Source of the DNA: PALSA-693 sp963729695
GTDB lineage: Bacteria; Actinomycetota; Acidimicrobiia; Acidimicrobiales; Palsa-688
DNA: 64,000 nucleotides
Assembly (NCBI GenBank): GCA_963729695.1
Contig: CAVSOT010000003.1
Coordinates: 372,001 to 436,000 of the forward strand
Reading direction: 5' to 3'
Shown here: in pieces, positions 11,454 to 20,694 of the stretch
How positions within the stretch are numbered: position 1 is the first letter of the stretch
Layout: the number at the start of each line of letters is the position of its first letter
Made by a program: the position numbers and the translations under genes
Notes under the pieces: generated by a model
Database searches by the model: none
Told to the model about the DNA's origin: nothing
What the model saw: the letters and a program-made list of their open reading frames with translations, nothing else

Positions 11454-11533
11454 ACCCGCTCCAGCGCCCAGATCAGCCCGAGCATCGCCAAGGTGAACCC
11501 CACGATGCCCAACACCACAAGAAAATCGGCCAT
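11450..11533 (-). CDS. 27-residue single-span membrane peptide leading the kdp operon
   Basis: An ATG at 11533 opens a 27-residue frame, MADFLVVLGI then VGFTLAMLGLIWALERV. It is almost entirely one transmembrane helix with a short charged C-terminus. Its stop overlaps the kdpF start by four bases, so the two are likely translated together. Similar tiny membrane frames are known in front of kdpF in some bacteria, but they are rarely annotated. A role as an extra Kdp accessory peptide is inference. Confidence 0.6.
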   Translation of the reverse strand: MADFLVVLGIVGFTLAMLGLIWALERV

Positions 11534-11576
11534 GGGATGATCCTGGCCCCGGTGGGTCTGAACAGGATCTCAACAG

Positions 11577-13124
11577 ATGTCCGTGGGCCTGAAAAATTCC
11601 TTCACGAACCCGGTCCGTCTGCCTGGCGAGTCGAACGGAGACGACAATGGAGACGTGCGCAAGACGGTGGTCGGCTCGATCGTTGGCGTCCTCACCGCAG
11701 CCGGATTGGGAGCCGCCATGCTGCCGCTCCGCGCCCATCTGAGTGTTGCCACCGCCGCCCTCGTGCTCGTAGTCCCCGTCGTCGCCGCAGTGGTCGTCGG
11801 TGGGCTCGGGGCCGGGGTCACTAGCGCGGTCGCTGGCTTCCTCGTCTACGACTTCGTGTTCATACCGCCCTACTACACGCTTACGGTGGGTGCCGCTGAG
11901 AACTGGGTGGCGTTGGGTGTGTATGCGGTCGTGGTGCTTCTGGTCGCGCAGGTGGTCGCCCACCTGGAATCCGCCCGCCGCGAAGCGCAGAAACGGGCCG
12001 TCGAGACCCAGCGCCTCTATGAACTCTCCGAGCTCCTGGTCAAGGATCGCTCCCTCGAGGACCTGCTCGAGACGATCGTCATCGCGGTCCGGAACGTGTT
12101 CGACGTTCCGGGGGTGGCCCTCCTCCTTCCCGTCGAGGGTCGTTTGACGATCGCGGCCTCGGCGGGCGAGACCATATCGCCAGAGCAGCTGCACCAGCTT
12201 GATCCCCATTCGGGAATTCCGGTCAGCGTCGGCACCGGGCTCCCGATCCCCGACCGGCTCCAGACCGTCGCTTTGTCGGCTTTGGGCCGCCCCGTCGGCG
12301 TGCTAGCCGTTCGGGGCCTGCCTGCGTCGGCCTCCGATCGGGATCTGCTTCGAGCCTTCGCCAATCACGCCGCCGTAGCTGTGGAGCGAGCTCAACTGCG
12401 AGAACAGGCCTTGCGCTCGGAACTGCTCGAAGAGGTGGACCGCCTCCGGCGTTCTCTACTTGGCGCGGTCTCGCACGATCTGCGTACACCCCTGGCGTCC
12501 ATGAAGGTGGCGTCATCGACCCTGCTCGACCGCACCCTTTCCCTCTCTGATGCCGACACCGACGAGCTGCACGGCCTGATCGACGTCCAGACCGATCGTC
12601 TTTCCCGCCTGGTCGCCAGCCTCCTGGACATGACCCGGTTCCAGACCGGGGTGCTCGAGGTCCATCGCGACGAGTGGTCAGTGCTCGACCTGGTTGGCGA
12701 GACCGTTGCCGGGCTACGCCCCGCCCTGGCCGGTCGTCAGGTCGAGGTGAATATCCCCGACCGGCTGCCCGCGGTGGCTGTCGACCACCTTCTGGTGGGC
12801 CAGGTCATCGCCAACCTGCTCGAAAATGCCGACCGCCACGCTCCACCACAGAGTGCGATTACCGTTGCCGCCGAGGTTCGCAACGAGCGAGTGGTGGTCT
12901 CGGTGACCGATCAAGGTCCAGGAGTACCACCGCAGGAACGGGAGGCAGTCTTCAACAGCTTCGTGCGATTCGACACGGGCGGCAGATCCGGTCTCGGCCT
13001 CGCCATCGCAGAAACGTTCGTCAAAGCCCATGGAGAGCGGATCTGGGTCGAGGACGGTCCCGGCGGAGGCGCCCGCTTTGTGTTCACGTTGCCGCTGGCC
13101 CCAAGCAACGGGGGAAGGAGATAA
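11577..13124 (+). CDS. kdpD: Sensor histidine kinase, KdpD C-terminal half (DUF4118-GAF-HisKA-HATPase)
   Basis: The protein begins with four predicted membrane helices of the DUF4118 type (about residues 28-130), then a linker helix, a GAF-like domain (about 140-275), the phospho-acceptor box SHDLRTPLASMK, N-box NLLENADRHAP and G-boxes DQGPGVPP and GLGLAIAETF. It matches the membrane and kinase half of KdpD and lacks the N-terminal KdpD/Usp domains, which are encoded at 5463-6668. The ATG at 11577 gives 515 aa; GTG 11655 (489 aa, beginning VRKTVVGSIVG) is an equally good start and would leave a longer control region to the divergent kdp operon. It is followed by kdpE after 5 bp. It likely autophosphorylates and then phosphorylates KdpE. 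Confidence 0.9.
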   Translation: MSVGLKNSFTNPVRLPGESNGDDNGDVRKTVVGSIVGVLTAAGLGAAMLPLRAHLSVATAALVLVVPVVAAVVVGGLGAGVTSAVAGFLVYDFVFIPPYYTLTVGAAENWVALGVYAVVVLLVAQVVAHLESARREAQKRAVETQRLYELSELLVKDRSLEDLLETIVIAVRNVFDVPGVALLLPVEGRLTIAASAGETISPEQLHQLDPHSGIPVSVGTGLPIPDRLQTVALSALGRPVGVLAVRGLPASASDRDLLRAFANHAAVAVERAQLREQALRSELLEEVDRLRRSLLGAVSHDLRTPLASMKVASSTLLDRTLSLSDADTDELHGLIDVQTDRLSRLVASLLDMTRFQTGVLEVHRDEWSVLDLVGETVAGLRPALAGRQVEVNIPDRLPAVAVDHLLVGQVIANLLENADRHAPPQSAITVAAEVRNERVVVSVTDQGPGVPPQEREAVFNSFVRFDTGGRSGLGLAIAETFVKAHGERIWVEDGPGGGARFVFTLPLAPSNGGRR

Positions 13125-13129
13125 CGACC

Positions 13130-13831
13130 GTGGCCAAGGTACTCGTCGTCGACGACGATTTCTCCCTGCTGCGGGCTCTTCGTCTCGGGTTGGCGGCCCG
13201 AGGTCACCAGGTGGTCACGGCGGTCAACGGCGAGCAGGGTATCTCCCAGACCGCGCTGGCATCCCCCGACGTGGTCGTACTCGACCTCGGCTTGCCGGAC
13301 ATCGACGGACTCGCCGTCTGCAAAAGGATCCGCCAGACAAGTGATGTTCCCATCGTCGTTCTCTCGGCCACGGGCGCCGAGGACCGGAAGGTCGCTGCGC
13401 TCGACGGAGGAGCCGACGACTACGTCACCAAGCCGTTCGGCATGGCCGAGCTGGAAGCCCGCATACGAACCGCCATCCGCCACCGCAACGTAGAGCCCGC
13501 CGAGCGACTTCCGCCTACGCTCTCGTTGGGGGCACTCCAGCTGGACCTCGTACATCACGAAGCCCACCTGGAAGGCAACAAGCTCGAGCTCACCGCCAAG
13601 GAATTTGACGTGCTGTCGTACCTTGCTCGTCACGCCGGAAGGACCTGTACGCACCAGATGATCCTGACGGCTGTCTGGGGCGAAGGCTACGCGGCCGAGG
13701 CCCAGTACCTGCATGCGTACGTGCACCGCTTGCGTCAGAAGCTCAACGACCCCTCAGGGACGCTGATACGCACCGCTCCAGGCATCGGTTACACCCTGAG
13801 CGCCGAATCCGCCAGCGCTCCACCGTCTTGA
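13130..13831 (+). CDS. kdpE: KdpE-type response regulator (OmpR/PhoB family)
   Basis: A 233-residue regulator from GTG 13130 with ribosome site GGAAGGAG. The receiver domain (1-120) has the acidic pocket DDD, phosphorylation site VVLDLGLPDIDG and switch Lys in VTKPFG. The C-terminal winged helix (about 130-225) has KEFDVLSYLARHAGR and YVHRLRQKL, typical of KdpE. It is encoded right behind the kinase half and beside the kdp operon, so kdpFABC is its probable target. The next gene is convergent. Confidence 0.95.
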   Translation: MAKVLVVDDDFSLLRALRLGLAARGHQVVTAVNGEQGISQTALASPDVVVLDLGLPDIDGLAVCKRIRQTSDVPIVVLSATGAEDRKVAALDGGADDYVTKPFGMAELEARIRTAIRHRNVEPAERLPPTLSLGALQLDLVHHEAHLEGNKLELTAKEFDVLSYLARHAGRTCTHQMILTAVWGEGYAAEAQYLHAYVHRLRQKLNDPSGTLIRTAPGIGYTLSAESASAPPS

Positions 13832-13919
13832 GCTGGGCGCTCACTTTCAGCGCCGCGAGCCTCACCGGAGTCGCGGGCGAGCAGTCGAAGACTCTGGAGC
13901 GGCACGACGGAGTTTCGCC

Positions 13920-14720
13920 TCAGTTGTTGGATGCAGTCCAACGTCGATCCAGGTCACGGCCCATCGACTCGCCGACGAGAGCGGCGCCGGCCAGATCGGA
14001 AAGGGCCACTGCGGCCAACCGGCGGTCTTGGGAAAGGGGCACCCCTAGGCCGGGGCCGCGCAGGACGTACGACCCGAGGCGCCGGCCCCTGCTCTCTACC
14101 GGCAGGATGACGTCCCGGTTTGGCAGCCCGTCGGCACCCGCAGACCAGTTCAGGCGGCCGTATTGAAGCTCGCCCGAGCGGTCCAGCAGCGGGCCCTCGT
14201 TGTGCCGCGCGGTCAAGTCGAAGCGGCAGTCGACCAGGAAGAGCAGGTCGTGCAGCTGCTCAGCTATCAACGTCACGACCTCGTCGGCCTTGCTGCCGGC
14301 GGCGAGCATCTCGGTGATGACGTACAGACTGATCACCTCGTCACGGGCCGTCCGGGTGTCGCTCCGGGCCACTCGCCGCCGCGCCGCGATGTCGCCAACC
14401 ACCACACCCACCACGGCCAACAACACCGTGGTCTGAACATCGGAGCTCTGATGGATGGAGAAGCTCTGGTATGGCTTGGTGAGAAAGAAATCAAACCACA
14501 CCCCAGCTGAGATACCGGCGACCAGCGCCGCGGATCTCCAGCCGGGAAGGACCACCACGGCGACCACCACCACCATGGCCAGGGCGAGGTCAGTATTGGG
14601 GACGTGAGCCCGAAGCGGAACCATAAGGACGGCGGCAGCGGCTGGGGCCAGCACCGCCAGCCACAGCGGATAACGCCTTCTGATATCAGCCCAAGAAACC
14701 ACGGCGGCAACCTCCTCCAT
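13920..14720 (-). CDS. DUF4118 membrane sensor protein with GAF-like domain, no kinase
   Basis: 266 residues from ATG 14720 (MEEVAAVVSW). Four membrane helices with the DUF4118 signature (including FFLTKPYQSFSI) occupy residues 10-110. A cytoplasmic helix and GAF-like domain follow (about 125-255), and the protein stops where the HisKA domain of KdpD would begin. It therefore resembles KdpD's middle section only. It lies downstream of a second KdpD N-half on the same strand and faces kdpE tail to tail. It may modulate the kdp kinase or read the same signal; this is inference. Some frame extends upstream to 15059, but that stretch overlaps the neighbour and is not KdpD-like. Confidence 0.8.
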   Translation of the reverse strand: MEEVAAVVSWADIRRRYPLWLAVLAPAAAAVLMVPLRAHVPNTDLALAMVVVVAVVVLPGWRSAALVAGISAGVWFDFFLTKPYQSFSIHQSSDVQTTVLLAVVGVVVGDIAARRRVARSDTRTARDEVISLYVITEMLAAGSKADEVVTLIAEQLHDLLFLVDCRFDLTARHNEGPLLDRSGELQYGRLNWSAGADGLPNRDVILPVESRGRRLGSYVLRGPGLGVPLSQDRRLAAVALSDLAGAALVGESMGRDLDRRWTASNN

Positions 14721-14928
14721 CCGGCCTTTAAGCGGCAAATGGGCGGGCGATCCAGATACTGCTGGCAGCTTATGCGTAGCGCCTGTGGTCGCGTCCGCCC
14801 GTCCGAGGCGCGTCGACCTCCGAGCGTCCTCTCCGGTCTGCCGGAGCACCCCGGCGTCGCCAATCCCAGGATGGGCGGCCCCGAATATCCCCCGACCCTT
14901 CTCGGGGGACGCGGCACGAGACGCGCTT

Positions 14929-16071
14929 TTAGATCCTGTCGTGTACCTCCTCGACTGGCGTGTCGGGCAGCAGCCTACGGAGCTGCGAGGCCACCGAGCC
15001 TCGCAGCAGCTCAGACCAACGCGACCGGTGACGGGCGACAACCACCCTCGAGGCGCCACTGGCGCGGACCAGCTCGGCCAGGGCGCGACTGGGAGACTCG
15101 CCCTCGATCTGGGTGTAGCTGCCTCCCATCTGGGTGGTCAGATCGCGGAAATGATCGAGCAGCTCACGGCTGGACGGGGCTGCGCCGTCGGCACTGCTGG
15201 CGTGCACGACCAGGAGGTCGGCGTCTTCCTCGCAGGCCAGCTCCACCGCTCGCCGAATCACCGCCTCACCCCAACCCGACCCCGACACCCCAGCCACGAC
15301 CACAGGCCGTAAAGCCGTGTCGGCGAGACCCCGCCGGCTTAGCAAATCGGCACCCACCTGCTCGACGGTGTCAACCGTCCAAGCCCGGCCGAGCTCACTG
15401 AGCGCCTCCAGATTGGTCGCCTGGAAGTACTCGGCCAGCGCCCCCCCGACGCGGTCCGCCGAGTACACGCGACCCGACGCAATCCGGCGGCGCAGGGCAT
15501 CGGCAGGCAGATCAACCAGCACCACCTCGCCCGCGCGCACGAACTCATCCGGCACCGACTCGACTGACCCGGCCCTGGTCAGTCGCGCCGCGAAATCCCG
15601 AGCCGACTCCAGATTGGCCACGTTGACACTCGTCAGCACATCGACGCCCCCCGCCAGGAGGTCGGCGACGTCTTCCCACCGTTTCCGGCTCCCGTCTGGG
15701 AGACTGTGGGCAAGTTCGTCGACTACGACTACGTCCGGTTCGGCGGCGAGCACGCCCACCAGATCAAGCTCGTCAAAGTCGTGTCCCCGATACGTCACCT
15801 GTCTCGGGTCGATCACGTCGAGCTCGCTCAGTTGGGCCTGGGTCTCAGGCCGGTCATGGGGGTCAACCCACCCGACCACCACCCGCTGGCCGGCGTCGGC
15901 CCGGCGTCGGCCCTCCATCAACATGGAATAGGTCTTGCCGACACCCGGCGCGGTCCCCAGAAACGTCGTCAGTCGCCCAGAGCCAGCCACCAGACTCTCT
16001 CCCATGTGAGCGCGCCACGCGGCGGTCTCGATGGTAGCGATCCACTCGTGGGCCCCGGGCCTGATCCACAT
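14929..16071 (-). CDS. Second KdpD N-terminal-type protein (KdpD domain plus Usp domain)
   Basis: 380 residues. The KdpD domain has GTAPGVGKTYSML and VVVVDELAHSLPDGS, followed by a Usp-like domain (about 245-370, with ARHRSRWSELLRGS). It is a diverged paralogue of the protein at 5463-6668; key Walker-type residues are kept but much of the rest differs. ATG 16071 is the longest start; ATG 16005 (MGESLVAGSGRL, 358 aa) lies closer to the conserved part and may be the real one. It is transcribed toward the DUF4118-GAF gene with about 210 bp between them. Together the two form a kinase-less copy of split KdpD. Confidence 0.85.
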   Translation of the reverse strand: MWIRPGAHEWIATIETAAWRAHMGESLVAGSGRLTTFLGTAPGVGKTYSMLMEGRRRADAGQRVVVGWVDPHDRPETQAQLSELDVIDPRQVTYRGHDFDELDLVGVLAAEPDVVVVDELAHSLPDGSRKRWEDVADLLAGGVDVLTSVNVANLESARDFAARLTRAGSVESVPDEFVRAGEVVLVDLPADALRRRIASGRVYSADRVGGALAEYFQATNLEALSELGRAWTVDTVEQVGADLLSRRGLADTALRPVVVAGVSGSGWGEAVIRRAVELACEEDADLLVVHASSADGAAPSSRELLDHFRDLTTQMGGSYTQIEGESPSRALAELVRASGASRVVVARHRSRWSELLRGSVASQLRRLLPDTPVEEVHDRI

Positions 16072-16511
16072 CTCGGCTCAACCCAAAAGAGCGACGAGTT
16101 TGAGCAGCGGGTCAACTCGAAGATCGCCTCGCCCGCTTCCGGTGCAACCGGACCGTCCAGGCCGAGCCTCCCGGAGCGGGGCCGACAGGAGCCGCTGTTC
16201 GAGCACTATGAGGCGGCCGGCTCGCACTAACTGAAGGCCGAAGCAGCCCGCCTGGCGCCAGTTCCCGAGGATGACGTCGCCCCGGCGCGGCGCCCGCAAT
16301 CTTCGCTCACTGCTCGTGACCATCGCCACGGTCCATATTCCCTGCCGCGTTAGCCGACAGACACGGCCATTCAGGTTAAGGAAGGGCGGAAAGAGCCCGG
16401 CGATTGACCGGCCGCCGCGGCCGGGAGTAGACCGAAGGCCACTTCCCTCCACCCTCCCCCCATAGGTAAATCGGGGTCCTTAGCGGTTTCGGGCGTACCA
16501 AGAAGCAGGCT
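16072..16511. other. Intergenic region between the KdpD-like gene and tRNA-Arg
   Basis: About 440 bases without a supported gene. A 124-aa minus frame (16078-16452) has no recognisable motif. The stretch presumably holds the promoter of the minus-strand KdpD-like gene. Confidence 0.45.
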
Positions 16512-16536
16512 TTGACCAGGCATTGGTGCTGGTCAA
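16512..16536 (-). terminator. Hairpin downstream of tRNA-Arg
   Basis: Perfect 8-bp arms (TTGACCAG and CTGGTCAA) with a 9-nt loop lie 6 nt past the tRNA 3' end. There is no T-run, so it may act as a processing or weak termination signal rather than a classic intrinsic terminator. Confidence 0.4.
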
Positions 16537-16542
16537 GGCCGG

Positions 16543-16614
16543 TGCCCCCGGTAGGATTCGAACCTACGCACCCGGCTCCGGAGGCCGGTGCTCTATCCCC
16601 TGAGCTACGAGGGC
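16543..16614 (-). tRNA. tRNA-Arg, anticodon CCG
   Basis: A full cloverleaf folds on the minus strand: acceptor GCCCTCG/CGGGGGC, D arm GCTC/GAGC, anticodon stem CCGGC/GCCGG with loop CTCCGGA (anticodon CCG, reading CGG), variable loop of 4, and T arm GTAGG/CCTAC with loop TTCGAAT. It is 72 nt with discriminator A. The genome continues CCG, so the terminal CCA is not encoded and must be added after transcription. Confidence 0.96.
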
Positions 16615-16761
16615 CCTGGTTGCCAAGGCAAGGCTTCGAGCTTAGTCGTTTGGTGGCTGCCCTACGATGGCGGGATGCTCGCGGAACGCGGTGGGTCTCG
16701 GATGACCAAGTGGACTCCCGGCCCTACCGTGGCGGCGGCCGTCCTTTCCCGGCACGACTGA

Positions 16762-18093
16762 ATGCTTTCCGACCCTGACACCCGATCCGGGACCCCATTG
16801 GAGCCGGCCCTGGCGTCGGGGCCATTGCCCACCTCGTTGCTACCCGACAACGCGGCTATCGCCCCGTCCGGGCATCTGACGATCGCCGGGGTGGACGTCC
16901 TCGATCTCTGCCGAGAGCTGGGTACGCCGGTGTTCATCTATGACGAGGAGCACCTGCGCCGGCGGTGCCGGGAGGCGATCGAGGCATGGGAGGGTGGGGT
17001 GGCGTACGCCTCCAAGGCTTTCCTGTGCAAGGCGATGGCCCAGCTGGCCTGCGAGGAAGGCATGGCGATCGACGTGTCGACCGGGGGAGAGATGCACGTC
17101 GCCCTGGCCGCAGGCGTCCCTGGCACGCGTCTGGTCCTGCACGGCAACAACAAGAGCGATGCCGAACTCGCTCGAGCGCTGGACTGTGGAGTCGGACGCA
17201 TCGTGGTCGACTCGTTCGACGAGATCGACCGTCTCGAACGGCTGGCTGTCGGGCGTTCGCTGCGCCCCCAAGTGCTCGTGAGGGTCACCCCAGGCATCGA
17301 GGCGCATACCCACCGATATGTCATGACGGGCCAGGACGACTCGAAGTTCGGTTTTGGCCTGGCCTCGGGCGCGGCGGGAGAAGCCGTGTCCCGGCTCCGG
17401 CGCCCAGGATCACCCGTCGAAGTGGTTGGGATCCATGCCCACATCGGTTCGCAGATCTTCGCTCTCGAGTCCTTCGACAAGGCCGTTGCCGTCCTGGCCG
17501 GGTTCTTTTCCCCATTGGGCCTTCGCGAGCTCTGCATCGGAGGCGGCCTGGGCGTCGGCTATGTGACCGGCGAATCCGCGCCCTCTATGGGCGCATGGGC
17601 AGCCGAGGTGCGCGCCGCGGCGGTGGCCGCCGGCATCGGACCCGAGGTCCGGCTCACCGCAGAGCCAGGTCGGGCAATCGTCGCCCTGGCCGCGGTGACC
17701 TGCTACACCGTCGGCACCATCAAAGAGATCCCGAGCGTCCGGACCTACGTCAGCGTCGATGGGGGAATGAGTGATAACCCTCGCCCGGTGCTCTACGGCA
17801 GTGGATACGAGGCGTTTCTGGTCAGGGCCGCCGCCGCGGCGCGCCCCCGGCCGGCCACGGTCGTCGGTAAGCACTGCGAATCCGGCGACGTGATCGTCCG
17901 CGACGCGCAGGTGCCTGCGGATGTGGAAGTTGGTGACGTACTCGCCACGCCGGTCACGGGCGCCTATGGCCACTCGATGGCGTCGACCTACAACAAGGTG
18001 CCCCGACCGCCGGTCGTCTTCGTTCGTGACGGCTCCTTCCGGGTGGTGGTCCGGCGGGAGACGTTCGACGACCTGTTGGCCCTCGACCTCTAG
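16762..18093 (+). CDS. lysA: Diaminopimelate decarboxylase
   Basis: A 443-residue PLP enzyme that decarboxylates meso-diaminopimelate to L-lysine, the last step of lysine synthesis. The PLP lysine is in VAYASKAFLC, the phosphate-binding glycine loop in CIGGGLGVGY, the HIGSQ motif marks the alanine-racemase-like barrel, and the C-terminal GKHCESGD carries the active-site Cys. ATG 16762 directly follows an in-frame stop, so it is the most upstream start; no strong ribosome site is seen. The first 40 residues are variable, and TTG 16798 is possible. It heads the lysA-hom-thrC cluster, with 36 bp to hom. Confidence 0.96.
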   Translation: MLSDPDTRSGTPLEPALASGPLPTSLLPDNAAIAPSGHLTIAGVDVLDLCRELGTPVFIYDEEHLRRRCREAIEAWEGGVAYASKAFLCKAMAQLACEEGMAIDVSTGGEMHVALAAGVPGTRLVLHGNNKSDAELARALDCGVGRIVVDSFDEIDRLERLAVGRSLRPQVLVRVTPGIEAHTHRYVMTGQDDSKFGFGLASGAAGEAVSRLRRPGSPVEVVGIHAHIGSQIFALESFDKAVAVLAGFFSPLGLRELCIGGGLGVGYVTGESAPSMGAWAAEVRAAAVAAGIGPEVRLTAEPGRAIVALAAVTCYTVGTIKEIPSVRTYVSVDGGMSDNPRPVLYGSGYEAFLVRAAAAARPRPATVVGKHCESGDVIVRDAQVPADVEVGDVLATPVTGAYGHSMASTYNKVPRPPVVFVRDGSFRVVVRRETFDDLLALDL

Positions 18094-18129
18094 GACACGA
18101 CCCGGATTCCGGCCACTAGCCTTTCGGCC

Positions 18130-19554
18130 ATGGCGCAAACGCTGCAGGTGGGGCTCTTGGGCTGTGGCAACGTCGGGGGCGCCCTCGTCCACCTTTTGGT
18201 CCACGACGGCGATCGCATTGCGGCGCGGACCGGGCTACACCTCGAACTGAACGCAGTCGCAGTGCGGAGCATGTCTCGGGAACGGGCTGCGCCCGTTCCC
18301 TCGGGTGCGCTCACCGTCGACGCCCAGGGCGTCGTCTACGACCCGAACGTCGACATCGTGGTGGAGGTCATCGGCGGGATCGAACCGGCTCGAACATTGA
18401 TCCTGGCCGCCCTGAAGACGGGGAAGCCGGTGGTGACTGCCAACAAGGAACTGCTGGCCAACTGCGGTGCGGAGCTTTTCGAAGCCGCCTCGACGGCTGG
18501 CGTCGACCTACTCTTCGAGTCCTCGGTGGCGGGCGCCATTCCACTGATCCGGCCGCTCCGCGAGTCTCTGGCCGGCGAACGGATCCGGCGGATCATGGGC
18601 ATCGTCAACGGCACGACCAATTTCATCCTGAGCCGGATGAGCGAGTCCTCCACCAGCTATCACGACGCGCTCGCAGAGGCCCAGAGCCTCGGGTATGCGG
18701 AACGGGATCCCACCGCCGACGTCGAGGGTTTTGATGCCGCGGCCAAGGCTGCGATCCTGGCCAACGTCGCCTTCGGTGCGCGTGTGGTTGCCGGCGACGT
18801 GTACCGGGAGGGCATCAGCGCGATCACCGAGGAAGACATCGCCGTCGCCCGCCAACTGGGGTACGCAGTCAAACTGCTGGCCATTGTCGAGCACACCGGG
18901 CCGCTCGCGGTTCCACCCGAGTACGAGGGGTCAGCCGGTTTGCCATCCGCCGGCCGGACTCCTGCAGACGGCCGTGGCGCAGTTGACACCGAGTCTGTCG
19001 CGGTGCGAGTCCATCCCGCCATGGTGCCCCTAACCCATCCGCTGGCCGCAGTACGCGATTCCTTCAATGCCGTGTTCGTCGAAGGCGATGCCGTCGGCGA
19101 ACTGATGTTCCTCGGCCGAGGGGCAGGCGGCATGCCAACGGCCGGCGCCGTTCTGGGGGACCTTCTCGATGCGGCCCACAACCTGACAACGGGAGGTGCG
19201 GGGCGGAGCCCGACGTTGCGGCGGGTACCGATCACACCTATCGACGATCTGCAATCGGCCTACTACCTGACCTTGCGGGTCGCAGACCGCCCTGGCGTAC
19301 TGCACGCGGTGTCAGGGGTGCTCGGGCAGCACCGGGTTTCCGTTCGGCTCATGGAGCAGGTCGGGCTGCCTCCCTCGGCCGGCGGGACGGCCAGCGACAC
19401 CCCGGTCAACCGGCTCGCGGGCGAATCCGGCGCTCGGCTCGTCTTCGTCACGCATCCCGCATTCGAGCGGGACGTACAGGCCTGCTTGCACGATCTCCGC
19501 CGCCTCGACGTTGTCGAACAGATTGGTGGCCTGTTGCGGGTCGTTGGCCATTGA
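18130..19554 (+). CDS. hom: Homoserine dehydrogenase
   Basis: 474 residues. The N-terminal Rossmann fold has GCGNVGGAL, the catalytic domain has VTANKELLA, FESSVAGAIPLI and DPTADVEGFDAAAK, and a C-terminal ACT domain begins near residue 375 (LRVADRPGVLHAVSGVL). It reduces aspartate semialdehyde to homoserine with NAD(P)H. The ACT domain is the usual site of threonine feedback. An insertion of about 30 residues (around 260-290) is variable in this family. The stop overlaps the start of thrC. Confidence 0.96.
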   Translation: MAQTLQVGLLGCGNVGGALVHLLVHDGDRIAARTGLHLELNAVAVRSMSRERAAPVPSGALTVDAQGVVYDPNVDIVVEVIGGIEPARTLILAALKTGKPVVTANKELLANCGAELFEAASTAGVDLLFESSVAGAIPLIRPLRESLAGERIRRIMGIVNGTTNFILSRMSESSTSYHDALAEAQSLGYAERDPTADVEGFDAAAKAAILANVAFGARVVAGDVYREGISAITEEDIAVARQLGYAVKLLAIVEHTGPLAVPPEYEGSAGLPSAGRTPADGRGAVDTESVAVRVHPAMVPLTHPLAAVRDSFNAVFVEGDAVGELMFLGRGAGGMPTAGAVLGDLLDAAHNLTTGGAGRSPTLRRVPITPIDDLQSAYYLTLRVADRPGVLHAVSGVLGQHRVSVRLMEQVGLPPSAGGTASDTPVNRLAGESGARLVFVTHPAFERDVQACLHDLRRLDVVEQIGGLLRVVGH

Positions 19555-20594
19555 CCACGGCCTGGCGGGGCATCATCGAGGAATACCGCGCCTTTCTGCC
19601 CGTCACCGAGGCGACCCCGGTGGTTACTCTCCACGAAGGATCGACCGCGCTCCTCCCCGCCCCCCGGCTATCGGAGCGAGCGGGGGCGAGCGTCTGGTTG
19701 AAGCTGGAGGGGGCCAACCCCACCGGGTCCTTCAAGGATCGGGGCATGACCGTCGCCATCTCGAAAGCAGTAGAAGAAGGCGCGAAGGCCGTGGTGTGTG
19801 GGTCCACCGGCAATACCTCGGCTTCGGCAGCCGCCTACGCGGCCCGAGCCGGGCTTACCTGCGCGGTACTCATCCCCGAGGGGTACATCGCTTTGGGCAA
19901 GCTGGCGCAGGCGTTGATCCACGGGGCGCGCGTTCTCCAGATCAGGGCCAACTTCGACAGTGCCCTCGACATCGTGCGCCAGCTTGGCGATACCGCGCCG
20001 GTGACGATCGTCAATTCGATCAACCCGTACCGCATAGAGGGGCAAAAGACCGGCGCGTTCGAGATCGTCGACGTTCTGGGGGACGCTCCCGACGTCCAAT
20101 GCATTCCGGTTGGGAATGCCGGCAACATCACCGCGTACTGGAAGGGCTACCGGGAATACCAGGACGCCGGGCGGGCGACCAAGCTGCCCAAACTGTTCGG
20201 CTTCCAGGCGGCCGGGGCGGCGCCCATCGTCGCCGGACATCCGATCGAGGACCCCGACACCGTCGCCACCGCGATCCGCATCGGGCGTCCGGCGTCGTGG
20301 TACGGGGCCACTGCCGCGGCGTCGGAGTCTGGTGGCGCCATCGTGGCGGTGACCGACGACGAGATCTTGGCCGCCTACCGGTACCTCGCCCAGGAGGAAT
20401 CGGTCTTTTGCGAGCCGGCGTCGGCCGCGGCTGTGGCCGGGCTGCTCAAGGTCGGCGTCCCGGAGTCGTCGACGGTGGTCTGCATCCTGACCGGCCACGG
20501 CCTCAAAGATCCCGATATCGCTATTGGGCAGATCGCGGTCCCGACCGCAGTCGACGCCCACGTTCAAGCGGTTAGGGACGAGCTCGGGTTCTAG
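19551..20594 (+). CDS. thrC: Threonine synthase
   Basis: A 347-residue fold-type II PLP enzyme of the shorter actinobacterial/plant-like class. The PLP lysine lies in NPTGSFKDRGM, and the phosphate loop resembles VGNAGNITAYWKG. It converts O-phosphohomoserine to threonine. The start is TTG 19551, overlapping the hom stop codon, so it is translationally coupled. Homoserine kinase (thrB), often next in actinobacteria, is not present; rho follows after 264 bp. Confidence 0.95.
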   Translation: MTTAWRGIIEEYRAFLPVTEATPVVTLHEGSTALLPAPRLSERAGASVWLKLEGANPTGSFKDRGMTVAISKAVEEGAKAVVCGSTGNTSASAAAYAARAGLTCAVLIPEGYIALGKLAQALIHGARVLQIRANFDSALDIVRQLGDTAPVTIVNSINPYRIEGQKTGAFEIVDVLGDAPDVQCIPVGNAGNITAYWKGYREYQDAGRATKLPKLFGFQAAGAAPIVAGHPIEDPDTVATAIRIGRPASWYGATAAASESGGAIVAVTDDEILAAYRYLAQEESVFCEPASAAAVAGLLKVGVPESSTVVCILTGHGLKDPDIAIGQIAVPTAVDAHVQAVRDELGF

Positions 20595-20664
20595 ACGCCA
20601 ACCCGGCCTTTGCTGGCGAGCCCGGGGGCAGGGAGCAGGTCGACAGACAATCCGCTGGGGGTGT

Positions 20665-20694
20665 TTGCCGCTTGAGGGCCGCGATCGCTACCAT
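20665..20694 (+). promoter_or_regulatory. Candidate promoter upstream of rho
   Basis: TTGCCG (20665-20670), an 18-bp spacer and TACCAT (20689-20694) form a possible housekeeping promoter. It would give a leader of about 155 nt before rho, which is C-rich in part and could serve the self-regulation known for rho genes. Evidence is consensus resemblance only. Confidence 0.35.

Noticed and set aside
16078..16452. 124-residue minus-strand gene before the KdpD-like gene
   Set aside because: Low-complexity Arg/Pro-rich translation with no motif or ribosome site.
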